From the NCBI GenBank assembly GCA_003142495.1, contig PLMM01000298.1:1-5419 (forward strand): a stretch of DNA of 5,419 nt. Reading direction: 5' to 3'. This DNA is from Gemmatimonadota bacterium. Lineage in GTDB: Bacteria; Gemmatimonadota; Gemmatimonadetes; Gemmatimonadales; Gemmatimonadaceae. Positions within the stretch are counted from its first letter, which is position 1; every line of letters begins with the position of its first letter. Below are positions 1 through 5,419 of the stretch, piece by piece. Under the pieces are notes generated by a model. That model was given only the letters and a program-made list of their open reading frames with translations, made no database searches and was not told the DNA's origin. A program made the position numbers and the translations under genes.

Positions 1-563
1 ACAAGCGCTCGGGAGTGTCGCAGCGCATGCCGATTTCGGTGCTCGAGAACGCGATCTCGAACGCCGAGCGCCGGTCGCTACTCACTGGCGAGTGCGATGT
101 GGTTCCGCGCATCAGCGACATCTACTCGGCGCTTCCCGCCATCACCGGTAAGATCGAGCTCGAGTACGAAGGTGAGCTCGTAGGTGGCCACGCGATCGCG
201 CACGAGCTCATTCGACGCGCGGCGGATGCCACGATGCACGAGCGCGCGGGCTCGCTCAACACGGACGACATGGTGATGTGGTTCGACCAGGGGAATGCGC
301 TGCAGGTCGACGGCGACGTGTCGTCTGGCGCGATGGTCGAGGGCTTCCAGCGCATCCCCGGGCTGCTCGATGTGGTCTACAACAGCGGACTGGGCGAGAG
401 CGGCGACGCGTCGGTTGTGGCGGCGGCGTCGGAGCTCGTGCTCGAGGCGCTGGTGGCGCGAAAGAAAATCTCGCGGTCCGACACCGGTCAGTACGGACGC
501 GCGCAGCCGCCGGAGCGCCGCCGCCCGAATCAGGATCTCTTCGGCGGCGGCATGATGGCGTGA
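1..563 (+). CDS. Magnesium-chelatase-I-like AAA+ ATPase, C-terminal part (5' end outside window)
   Basis: The reading frame is open from base 3 and ends at TGA 561-563; a GTG at 15 is an internal Val, not the start. The visible ~186 residues begin with K-R-S-G-V-S-Q-R-M-P-I, then an LENAISNAERR helix, a PRISDIYSALPAITGKIELEY block and a helical tail ending in a charged, glycine-rich stretch (QDLFGGGMMA). The SGVS-R and AERR pattern followed by the 'GK-ELEYEGE' block is what I know from the C-terminal lid and tail of ChlI/BchI-like AAA+ proteins of the non-photosynthetic type (for example mycobacterial Rv0958-like proteins). The Walker A and B motifs would lie upstream and cannot be checked. 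Family members are thought to be ATP-driven remodelling motors that work with a VWA partner; a candidate partner begins near 4238. The stop overlaps the GTG start of the next gene, implying co-translation. A role in bacteriochlorophyll synthesis is not supported by anything here. Family is well supported; substrate unknown. Confidence 0.85.
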   Translation, partial: KRSGVSQRMPISVLENAISNAERRSLLTGECDVVPRISDIYSALPAITGKIELEYEGELVGGHAIAHELIRRAADATMHERAGSLNTDDMVMWFDQGNALQVDGDVSSGAMVEGFQRIPGLLDVVYNSGLGESGDASVVAAASELVLEALVARKKISRSDTGQYGRAQPPERRRPNQDLFGGGMMA

Positions 564-1096
564 TCGAGCATCCGGCGGGCGACAGCGGGCACGTGTCGCT
601 CGAGGCGGATTCTCGCCTCGACGCCGGGCTCACCGTGCGCGCCGCCACCATGGCGGATCTCGCCGTCGTCGTTGAGCTGCGACTCGCGCTGTTGCGCGAG
701 CACGCACAGAATCCGATCTACCGCCGGCTGCGCCCCGACGCGCCGGCGCGTGCGAGCCGGCTCTTCGCGTCGCAGCTTCGATGCCCGAGCGAGGTGCTCT
801 TTCTCGCCGAGAGCGATGGCGTGGCGGTGGGCGTGCTGCGATGCGTCGCGAGTGCGGGGCTGCCGCTGCTCTTCCCCTCGCGGCATGGATACATCTCCTC
901 GGTATACGTCGTTCCGAGCGCGCGCAGACATGGAGTGCTGCGCGCGCTGTTCACATCGGCGATCGGCTGGTGTCGCGAGCGCGGGCTGCGTGAGGCTCGG
1001 CTTCACAACGCGGTCGAGAACGAAACCGCCAACGCCGTTTGGGATGCGCTCGGCTTTCAGGTCGTCGAGCATCTGCGGGTCTGCCATCTCAGCTGA
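560..1096 (+). CDS. GNAT-family N-acetyltransferase
   Basis: This 178-residue protein has the GNAT fold order: a beta1/alpha1 start at residues 25-48 (LTVRAATMADLAVVVELR), a beta-strand pair around 79-97 (EVLFLAES, then VAVGVLRCV), motif A at about 110-140 (GYISSVYVVPSARRHGVLRAL) and motif B ending in N-x-x-A-x-x-x-W-x-x-L-G-F (157-166). The acetyl-CoA pyrophosphate loop reads R-R-H-G-V-L, against the usual Q/R-x-x-G-x-G/A, so the last position is atypical. The family transfers acetyl from acetyl-CoA to an amine; the substrate cannot be told. I chose GTG 560 because it overlaps the upstream stop as GTGA. In-frame GTG 593, GTG 635 and ATG 650 are alternatives, but ATG 650 would cut off the first strand. 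There is no strong Shine-Dalgarno sequence, which fits translational coupling. It is the second gene of the AAA+ operon. Confidence 0.85.
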   Translation: MIEHPAGDSGHVSLEADSRLDAGLTVRAATMADLAVVVELRLALLREHAQNPIYRRLRPDAPARASRLFASQLRCPSEVLFLAESDGVAVGVLRCVASAGLPLLFPSRHGYISSVYVVPSARRHGVLRALFTSAIGWCRERGLREARLHNAVENETANAVWDALGFQVVEHLRVCHLS

Positions 1097-1111
1097 CGAA
1101 GCGATGCACGC

Positions 1112-1732
1112 ATGCCGCTGATCACCATCTCGCGGATGGTCGGCGCGGGCGGCGCCGAGCTGGCGGCGCGCGTCGCCGCGCTGCTCGGCTGGCAGCTCGT
1201 CGACAACGAGCTCGTCGACTCTGTTGCACAGCGCCTTGGTGTTCCGGTGGCCGAAGTCGTCGAGCGAGAGGAGCGCGTGCCGTCGCTCGGCCAGCGGATT
1301 GCCGACGCGCTCGCACTGGGCGCGCCGGAAGTGTTCACCGGCAGACCGACGACGCTGCCGCCGAGCGAGGAGCGCATTCTCGAGGTGACGGCGAACGTCA
1401 TCGAGGAGGCGGTGGCCGCGGGGCCGACCGTGGTCGTTGGTCGCGGCGCGCAGTGGGTGCTCGGCGAGCGCGACGACTCGCTGCACGTGTTCTGCTATGC
1501 GGCGCGCGCGGAGCTGACCGCGCGGGTCGCGACTCGCCTGTCGCTCTCGCGCAAGGATGCGGAGAAGTACGTGCTCGAGAGCAACAGGCAGCGGGAGCAG
1601 TACGTTCGCTCCCACTGGAACCGGTCATGGCTCGCGCAGGAGAACTACCATCTGTGCCTCAACACCGGATGGCTCGGCATTGATCGCGCGGCCTCCATCG
1701 TGGTGCAGGTCGCGCGCGAACACTTCGGATAG
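1112..1732 (+). CDS. Cytidylate-kinase-like P-loop protein (Cytidylate_kin2 type)
   Basis: The protein is 206 residues. It opens with MPLITISRMVGAGGAELAAR, where ISR-x-x-G-x-G-G is the glycine-rich loop typical of the cytidylate kinase-like family. Next come LGWQLVDNELVDSVAQRLG (26-43), a central VVVGRGAQWVL strand (107-117), a lid-like NRQREQYVRSHW segment (158-169) and the terminal YHLCLNTGWLGIDRAASIVV block (179-198). These are the landmarks I know for this family. Its members resemble CMP kinases but mostly have no proven substrate. The Lys of a classical GxxxxGK[ST] Walker A is absent, as is common in this subfamily, so ordinary CMP kinase activity should not be assumed. ATG 1112 lies 15 bp after the GNAT stop; ATG 1104 is out of frame. 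The Shine-Dalgarno sequence is weak. It is the last gene of the AAA+/GNAT run, and the next intact plus-strand gene starts about 240 bp on. Confidence 0.85.
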   Translation: MPLITISRMVGAGGAELAARVAALLGWQLVDNELVDSVAQRLGVPVAEVVEREERVPSLGQRIADALALGAPEVFTGRPTTLPPSEERILEVTANVIEEAVAAGPTVVVGRGAQWVLGERDDSLHVFCYAARAELTARVATRLSLSRKDAEKYVLESNRQREQYVRSHWNRSWLAQENYHLCLNTGWLGIDRAASIVVQVAREHFG

Positions 1733-1735
1733 CGC

Positions 1736-1795
1736 CTACGGATTTGCGATGAGGTAGTTGGCGATGCGCTTCGTCTGCTCAGCGACCGCTTCCAT
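1736..1795 (-). other. 19-codon ORF overlapping the ArsR remnant's stop
   Basis: On the minus strand an ATG (1793-1795) opens a 19-residue frame, MEAVAEQTKRIANYLIANP, closed by TAG at 1736-1738. It overlaps the last 17 bases of the ArsR remnant in another frame and stops just short of the cytidylate-kinase-like gene's end. ArsR genes often overlap a downstream SRPBCC gene in this way, so it could be the truncated start of such a partner, or the ArsR tail after a frameshift. It does not match any family clearly enough to decide. Confidence 0.25.
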
Positions 1796-1949
1796 CGTTG
1801 TCGGGGTGGCGCAGCAGCTCCTGCAGCGCAGCCAGGCGAATGTCCCAGAGGCGCTCGTACTCGCGGAGCCATTCATCGGCCTTCGCGAGCGGCTGCGGAT
1901 TGAGCCGGCAGTAGTGCGTGCGTCCGCGTACGGTGCGCTCGCGCGCGGC
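1779..1949 (-). pseudogene. C-terminal remnant of an ArsR-family winged-helix regulator
   Basis: Read on the minus strand and ending at a TGA (1779-1781), this stretch gives about 56 residues: ARERTVRGRTHYCRLNPQPL followed by AKADEWLREYERLWDIRLAALQELL and a short DNDGSGR tail. That is the signature of the winged-helix wing (GRTHYCRLN) and C-terminal dimerisation helix (W-L-x-x-Y-x-x-x-W-x-x-R-L-x-x-L) of ArsR regulators of the kind often paired with SRPBCC/AHSA1 proteins. The N-terminal half with the recognition helix is missing. Upstream of about 1950 the frame runs into a GC-alternating tract and then antisense to the lipoprotein gene, with no ArsR-like sequence. I read this as a decayed or truncated regulator that cannot bind DNA. 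The similarity is judged by eye from family knowledge. The alternative, a chance open frame, seems unlikely given the run of conserved positions. Confidence 0.6.
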
Positions 1950-1963
1950 GCGCGCGCGTATGC

Positions 1964-1969
1964 TATTGT
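1964..1969 (+). promoter_or_regulatory. Candidate -10 element (TATTGT) for the lipoprotein gene
   Basis: TATTGT fits the TANNNT form of a sigma-70-type -10 box and sits five bases before ATG 1975, so transcription would start at or beside the start codon. A second TANNNT, TATGCT at 1959-1964, overlaps it. It is an AT-rich island in very GC-rich surroundings. No -35 box is recognisable, and no Shine-Dalgarno sequence lies before the ATG, which fits a leaderless mRNA. Prediction only. Confidence 0.35.
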
Positions 1970-1974
1970 ATGGC

Positions 1975-2820
1975 ATGACTTTTCGGATTCGATGCGGCGC
2001 GGGGTTCACTTTCGTGATCCTCGCGGCGCTCGCCACGGCGTGCGCGGAGATCGCCACCCTCCCCGCGGGCAGCGAAAGCTTCGTTCCGCCGCCGGAGTAC
2101 CAGCTCTGGTGGAGCATGACCGAGGCCTGCTCCGGGCTCCGCGGCTCACTCGCCGACGTCGACTGGTACGTCGTCCCGAATACCGCGTACATCCCGGGCA
2201 ACAGTCGCGAGCTCGGCGGCGAGTGGTACGAGCAGGGCAACCGCATCATCGTCGCCAGCGGCGACCAGTTCGACGGAAGCCTCGTGCGCCACGAGATGCT
2301 GCACGCGCTCACACGCGCCAACCACACGCGCCTGCAATTTCTCGAGCGCTGCGGCGGCGTGGTCGTGTGCGTCGATGCGTGCATCAAGGACTCCGGGCCG
2401 CCCCCCACACCGCCCGCGGGCACGCCGCACGTCTCGCCAGGCCACATCGATGTCGACGTCGACATTGAGCCCGCCGCGCCGGGCGGCGGAGAGTTCGGTG
2501 GCTACTTCACGATCGTCGTCACCGCGCACAATCCGGCCGCGCACGCGGTCGTCGTCGATCTTCTTCCGAGCGACGATGACGGGCCGAGCGAGACATTCAC
2601 TTTTTCCGTACGGAGCGGATCACAGTCGAGCGGATACTCCGATCGCGCCTACGACGCCGAGGTCACCTACTTCGGGCCCGGCGAGACCAAGCGCGACGTA
2701 TTCGATTTGCATCTGGCGGGCGATCCGGCACACGGCGGCCTTGCTGCGGGAACGTACACCGCGAATGGCGCGTACGGTGCGCACGGCAGCGCGCCGAAGA
2801 CCTTCACACTCTCGCAGTAG
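1975..2820 (+). CDS. Putative lipoprotein with HExxH metalloprotease motif and BsuPI-like C-terminal domain
   Basis: The protein is 281 residues. Residues 1-23 form a lipoprotein signal: basic MTFRIR, a hydrophobic FVILAALATA core and Cys23 in an L-A-T-A-C lipobox (a relaxed one, Ala at -3), so it is probably an envelope-anchored protein. Residues 41-137 form a compact domain holding H-E-M-L-H (106-110) within VRHEMLHALTRANH, a zinc-metalloprotease HExxH motif. His117 is a possible third ligand, one residue farther than in metzincins. Cys52, 126, 132 and 136 could form disulfides. A proline-rich linker (140-151) leads to a beta-rich domain (154-281) with N-P, FTFSVRSG, F-G-P-G-E-T and AAGTYT elements, resembling the BsuPI intracellular proteinase inhibitor fold. 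The start is ATG 1975; ATG 1960 in frame would put LLYG before the signal. It is alone on its strand, convergent with the exporter gene. The zinc motif is seen directly; activity, substrate and the BsuPI match are inference. Confidence 0.75.
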   Translation: MTFRIRCGAGFTFVILAALATACAEIATLPAGSESFVPPPEYQLWWSMTEACSGLRGSLADVDWYVVPNTAYIPGNSRELGGEWYEQGNRIIVASGDQFDGSLVRHEMLHALTRANHTRLQFLERCGGVVVCVDACIKDSGPPPTPPAGTPHVSPGHIDVDVDIEPAAPGGGEFGGYFTIVVTAHNPAAHAVVVDLLPSDDDGPSETFTFSVRSGSQSSGYSDRAYDAEVTYFGPGETKRDVFDLHLAGDPAHGGLAAGTYTANGAYGAHGSAPKTFTLSQ

Positions 2821-2833
2821 CGGCGCTCGCTAC
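2817..2833. terminator. Palindrome across two convergent stop codons
   Basis: GTAGCG (2817-2822) and CGCTAC (2828-2833) are perfect inverted repeats around a 5-base GCGCT loop. The left arm carries the lipoprotein's TAG (2818-2820) and the right arm the exporter's TAG on the other strand (2830-2832). A six-base-pair GC-rich hairpin would form in both transcripts. Neither side has a T-tract, so it is at best a weak intrinsic terminator. Confidence 0.35.
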
Positions 2834-4113
2834 AACCCCTTCAGCTCCTTGCGCGTCCCGAACACCCACGTCGCGAAGCACATCAGCACGCCGCCGCCAA
2901 TCCCGATCGCCGCGGGCGCGCCCAGCGCCGACGCCACGCTCCCCGAGAGCACCGACCCCACCGGCGCCATCCCCACGAACACGAACGCGTACGCCGACAT
3001 CACGCGTCCGCGCAATCCGTCCGGCGTGATCGTCTGCAGCAACCCGTTCGTCAACGCGTTCGTCAGGATCATCGTGAGCCCAGTGACGAACAGAATCGCC
3101 ACGCTCAGCCAGAGGTTGCGCGAGAAGGAGAACGCCACCAACAATGCGCTGAACGAGAACGCCGCCGCCGCGAGCACCCTCCCCCGCCGCACGCGCCGCC
3201 CGACCATCGCGAGCGCGAACGCACCCGTCACCGCGCCCAGCCCCACACTCGCCAGCAGCAGCCCATACGTCCGCGCCGTTCCGTGCAGCGTGTCGCGCGC
3301 AATCACGGGCATCAGCACGAGGTACGGAATGCCGAAGATCGAGTACACCATCACCATGCTCATGAGCAGCGACACCTCACGCGACTTGCGCATGAAGCGG
3401 ATCCCTTCAATGAGCCCCTCCGTCGGCGACAGATCCGTCGCCGCAATCTCCTTCGGCGGCAGCTTGATCATGAAGAGGCTGATGAGCACGAGCAGATAGC
3501 TGAACGCATTGCTCGCGAAACACCACGCAAGCCCGAAGCGATCGATGATGATCGCGGCGAGACTCGGCCCCGCGATGCGCGCGAGATTGAATCCGCTTGA
3601 ATTCAAGGCAATCGCGTCCACCACATCGTCGCGCCCGACGAGCTCCACCATCAACGCCTGGCGCGTCGGAATGTCGAAGGCGCTCGCCACGCCGCCAAAG
3701 AGCGCAATCCCGATCAGCACCGCGATCGTGACGTGTCCGGTCCAGTTGAACCACCACAGCAGCGTCGCCTCGAACAGCAGCAGCGCCTGCGTGACGCGCA
3801 CGAGCACCAGCTTGTTCGTGCGATCCGCGAGCACCCCCGCGTAGAGCGTGAAGAGCAACACGGGCAGCGACCCCGCCGCCGCCTCCACGCCAACCAGAAA
3901 CGGACTGTTCGTGATCTGCAAAACCACCCAGCCGAGTGCGACCTGCTGCATCCAGGTGCCCACCAGCGAACCCGTCTGCCCGAACCAGAAGATCCTGAAA
4001 TTCCGGTGCTTGATGAGCACCGAAAACGGATTCCGGTAGCGCGGCGCGGCGATCGCGCCCGAAGGCGTGCCGCGCGGCGGTGTGAGCGTAGTCGGTGGTA
4101 TCGAGTCGATCAT
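2830..4113 (-). CDS. MFS exporter, EntS-like (MFS_3 type)
   Basis: A 427-residue inner-membrane transporter with about 12 hydrophobic segments and a proline-rich cytoplasmic N-terminus (SIPPTTLTPPRG). The start of TM1 reads HRNFRIFWFGQTGSLVGTWM. MFS motif A follows in the TM2-TM3 loop (GVLADRTNKLVLV, about residues 93-105). The central region has DIPTRQALMVELVG and ALNSSGFNLARIAGP (about 147-183), and the second half GLRGRVMSAYAFVFVGMAPVGS (about 366-387). These are hallmarks of the MFS_3 group that includes the enterobactin exporter EntS and many proton-driven drug or siderophore exporters. Length is normal. I chose ATG at 4113; an in-frame TTG at 4128 would add five residues (M-Q-P-L-G), and neither has a clear Shine-Dalgarno sequence. 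No siderophore or antibiotic synthesis genes are in view, so the substrate is unknown. It is transcribed away from the VWA gene and towards the lipoprotein gene. Confidence 0.9.
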   Translation of the reverse strand: MIDSIPPTTLTPPRGTPSGAIAAPRYRNPFSVLIKHRNFRIFWFGQTGSLVGTWMQQVALGWVVLQITNSPFLVGVEAAAGSLPVLLFTLYAGVLADRTNKLVLVRVTQALLLFEATLLWWFNWTGHVTIAVLIGIALFGGVASAFDIPTRQALMVELVGRDDVVDAIALNSSGFNLARIAGPSLAAIIIDRFGLAWCFASNAFSYLLVLISLFMIKLPPKEIAATDLSPTEGLIEGIRFMRKSREVSLLMSMVMVYSIFGIPYLVLMPVIARDTLHGTARTYGLLLASVGLGAVTGAFALAMVGRRVRRGRVLAAAAFSFSALLVAFSFSRNLWLSVAILFVTGLTMILTNALTNGLLQTITPDGLRGRVMSAYAFVFVGMAPVGSVLSGSVASALGAPAAIGIGGGVLMCFATWVFGTRKELKGL

Positions 4114-4157
4114 CCCGAGGGGTTGCAAGGTCCCGGCGTCAGTGTCATCCTGCGATT

Positions 4158-4178
4158 GAGGACGCTCGCTCGCTCCTC
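4158..4178. repeat. Small hairpin with GCTC tandem repeat between divergent genes
   Basis: GAGGA (4158-4162) pairs with TCCTC (4174-4178) around a loop containing part of three tandem GCTC units (4164-4175). It lies in the spacer between the divergent exporter and VWA genes, where promoters for both are expected. The stem is only five base pairs and there is no known family to assign it to. It may be chance. Confidence 0.2.
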
Positions 4179-4237
4179 ACAACCTACCTCCGTCCACCCC
4201 GCTGCGCTTTCACACGTACGGCAAGTTCAGCCCCCAG

Positions 4238-5419
4238 ATGGCCGACGCCATCGACCTCCAGTCGCTCCTCGACAAGCTGGCGGATTTTCTGCTGCAGTCC
4301 GGCTTCGCCGGCGGCAAAATGCAGAACCCGTACTGGGATGACGCGGGGCAGGAACAGGATCGCTCCATGGACGCGCTCCGCGAAGCGATCTTGAACGCGC
4401 TCATGGACAGCGGACAGTTCACCGCCGAGATGCTCGAGGCCCTGCGCGGCGATGGCAAGGACGATGGCGAGAGCGCCGAGAAGCTCGCAACGCTTCTCGA
4501 CGACATCATCTCCAAGCTCGTCGAGGAAGGCTACCTCAACGTCGACGCGCCGCCGCAGATGCCCGCCGGCCACCAGCCCGTCACCGGCCCCGGCGGCCTC
4601 GCCCATGCCGCCTCGAAAGACGTGCAGTTCTCGCTCACCGAGAAAGGCATCGACTTCCTTGGCTTCAAAACGCTCCGCGGCCTCCTCGGCTCACTCGGCC
4701 GCTCGAGCTTCGGCAGCCACGACACGCCATTCCTCGCCACGGGCATCGAGGCCGACGCATCGAGCAAGCCGTACGAGTTCGGCGACACGCTCAATCTCGA
4801 TGTGAACGCGACGCTGCAGAACGCGCTCATCCGCAACGGCAACCTCGACGTTCCGATCGATCTCGACTACGGCGACCTCATGGTGCGCCAGGCCGAGTAC
4901 CGCTCGTCGTGCGCGACGGTGCTGATGCTCGACACGTCGCACTCGATGATCCTCTACGGCGAAGATCGCTTCACGCCCGCGAAGAAAGTCGCGCTCGCGC
5001 TCACGCATCTCATTCGCACGCAGTTCCCCGGCGACACCATTCGCGTCGTCCTCTTCCACGACTCGGCCGAGGAAATTCCGCTCAACCGCCTCGCGCACGC
5101 GCAAGTCGGTCCGTATCACACAAACACGGCCGAAGGGCTCAAGCTCGCGCGCCGGATTCTCATGTCGCAGAAGAAGGACATGCGGCAGATCGTGATGATC
5201 ACCGACGGCAAGCCGAGCGCGCTCACGATGCCGAACGGAATGATCTACAAGAACTCGATGGGGCTCGACGCGATGGTCACCGCCGCCACGCTGCGCGAGG
5301 TCGCCGACTGCCGCCGCTCGGGGATCGTGATCAACACCTTCATGCTCGCGCGCGACCGCGCGCTCATCGAGTTCGTGAAGCGCATGTCCGCGATCAGCCG
5401 CGGCAAGGCGTACTTCACG
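4238..5419 (+). CDS. VWA-domain protein, partner type of ChlI-like AAA+ (3' end outside window)
   Basis: The frame is open to the window end, 394 codons from ATG 4238. An N-terminal helix ([20 protein letters not shown]) and an acidic linker (about 70-90) lead to a middle region with [14 protein letters not shown] (133-146), a GSHDT turn (159-163), [18 protein letters not shown] (179-196) and [14 protein letters not shown] (209-222). The VWA domain starts near 224 and carries a full metal-ion adhesion site: D232-x-S234-x-S236 (DTSHS), Thr295 or Thr297 (HTNTAEG) and D323 (ITDGKPSA). The order matches VWA proteins encoded next to ChlI-like ATPases (for example Rv0959-like), which act as Mg2+-dependent adaptors for the AAA+ motor; its likely motor ends at 563. 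The start is uncertain: the same frame continues upstream to a TGA at 4157 with a family-like LRFHTYGKFSPQ stretch from CTG 4202, but no ATG, GTG or TTG. No clear Shine-Dalgarno sequence precedes either site. Confidence 0.85.
   Translation, partial: MADAIDLQSLLDKLADFLLQSGFAGGKMQNPYWDDAGQEQDRSMDALREAILNALMDSGQFTAEMLEALRGDGKDDGESAEKLATLLDDIISKLVEEGYLNVDAPPQMPAGHQPVTGPGGLAHAASKDVQFSLTEKGIDFLGFKTLRGLLGSLGRSSFGSHDTPFLATGIEADASSKPYEFGDTLNLDVNATLQNALIRNGNLDVPIDLDYGDLMVRQAEYRSSCATVLMLDTSHSMILYGEDRFTPAKKVALALTHLIRTQFPGDTIRVVLFHDSAEEIPLNRLAHAQVGPYHTNTAEGLKLARRILMSQKKDMRQIVMITDGKPSALTMPNGMIYKNSMGLDAMVTAATLREVADCRRSGIVINTFMLARDRALIEFVKRMSAISRGKAYFT

Noticed and set aside
1..563. True magnesium chelatase of chlorophyll biosynthesis
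   Set aside because: No other pigment genes are in view and the flanking genes are unrelated. The sequence fits the ChlI-like group found in non-photosynthetic bacteria.
530..1615. 361-codon minus-strand open frame
   Set aside because: It lies antisense to the GNAT and kinase-like genes, which both have clear family motifs. Its translation is Arg/Ala/His-rich low complexity, typical of a GC-rich shadow frame.
1039..1683. 214-codon plus-strand frame over the kinase-like gene
   Set aside because: Arg/Ala/Gly low-complexity translation in the alternative frame; the overlapping 1112-1732 frame carries the family motifs.
2448..2463. Tandem GTCGAC units near 2460
   Set aside because: They encode the D-V-D-V-D stretch at the start of the lipoprotein's C-terminal domain and are explained by codon usage.
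1950..2465. Minus-strand extension of the ArsR remnant's frame
   Set aside because: Beyond about 1950 the translation loses any ArsR likeness and runs antisense to the lipoprotein coding sequence.
2375..3499. 374-codon plus-strand open frame
   Set aside because: It is a Thr/Ser/Arg/Pro-rich shadow overlapping the lipoprotein's 3' half and antisense to the MFS exporter; no recognisable domain.
4123..4151. Promoter candidate TTGCAA, 17 bases, CATCCT ahead of the VWA gene
   Set aside because: The -35 half is fair but the -10 half matches only three of six consensus bases and part of it overlaps the alternative start of the exporter; too weak to call.

Overview
The window is a GC-rich (roughly two-thirds G+C by eye), densely coding stretch of bacterial chromosome. 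Protein styles such as the ChlI-like AAA+/VWA pair, a cytidylate-kinase-like protein and a lipoprotein metalloprotease would suit a Gemmatimonadota or similar soil bacterium. That assignment is an impression from family knowledge, since there is no rRNA or other marker to settle it. No tRNA, rRNA, CRISPR array, intact insertion sequence or replication origin is visible.

Layout: (1) 1-563, plus strand, is the C-terminal part of a magnesium-chelatase-I-like AAA+ ATPase whose N-terminus lies outside the window. It runs by a GTGA stop/start overlap into (2) a GNAT acetyltransferase (560-1096), followed 15 bp later by (3) a cytidylate-kinase-like P-loop protein (1112-1732); the three look like one operon. 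(4) About 1736-1950 has no intact gene but, on the minus strand, holds the C-terminal remnant of an ArsR-family winged-helix regulator and a 19-codon ORF overlapping its stop. (5) 1975-2820, plus strand, encodes a lipoprotein with an HExxH zinc-protease motif and a C-terminal beta-rich domain resembling BsuPI-type proteinase inhibitors; it may be read from a leaderless transcript. (6) 2830-4113, minus strand, is a 12-helix MFS exporter of the EntS-like/MFS_3 type, convergent with the lipoprotein, and both stop codons lie inside one small palindrome. (7) From about 4202 or 4238 to the window end, plus strand, is the N-terminal part of a von Willebrand factor A protein with a complete MIDAS motif.

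The first and last genes belong to families that commonly sit side by side and act as an AAA+ motor plus a VWA adaptor. Here they are about 3.6 kb apart, with four intact genes and one regulator remnant between them. The points most worth a second look are the protease/inhibitor-like lipoprotein, the ArsR scar, the apparently non-AUG or mis-set start of the VWA gene, and the split AAA+/VWA locus. I see no clearly new multi-gene system; the candidate new element is the lipoprotein's domain combination.
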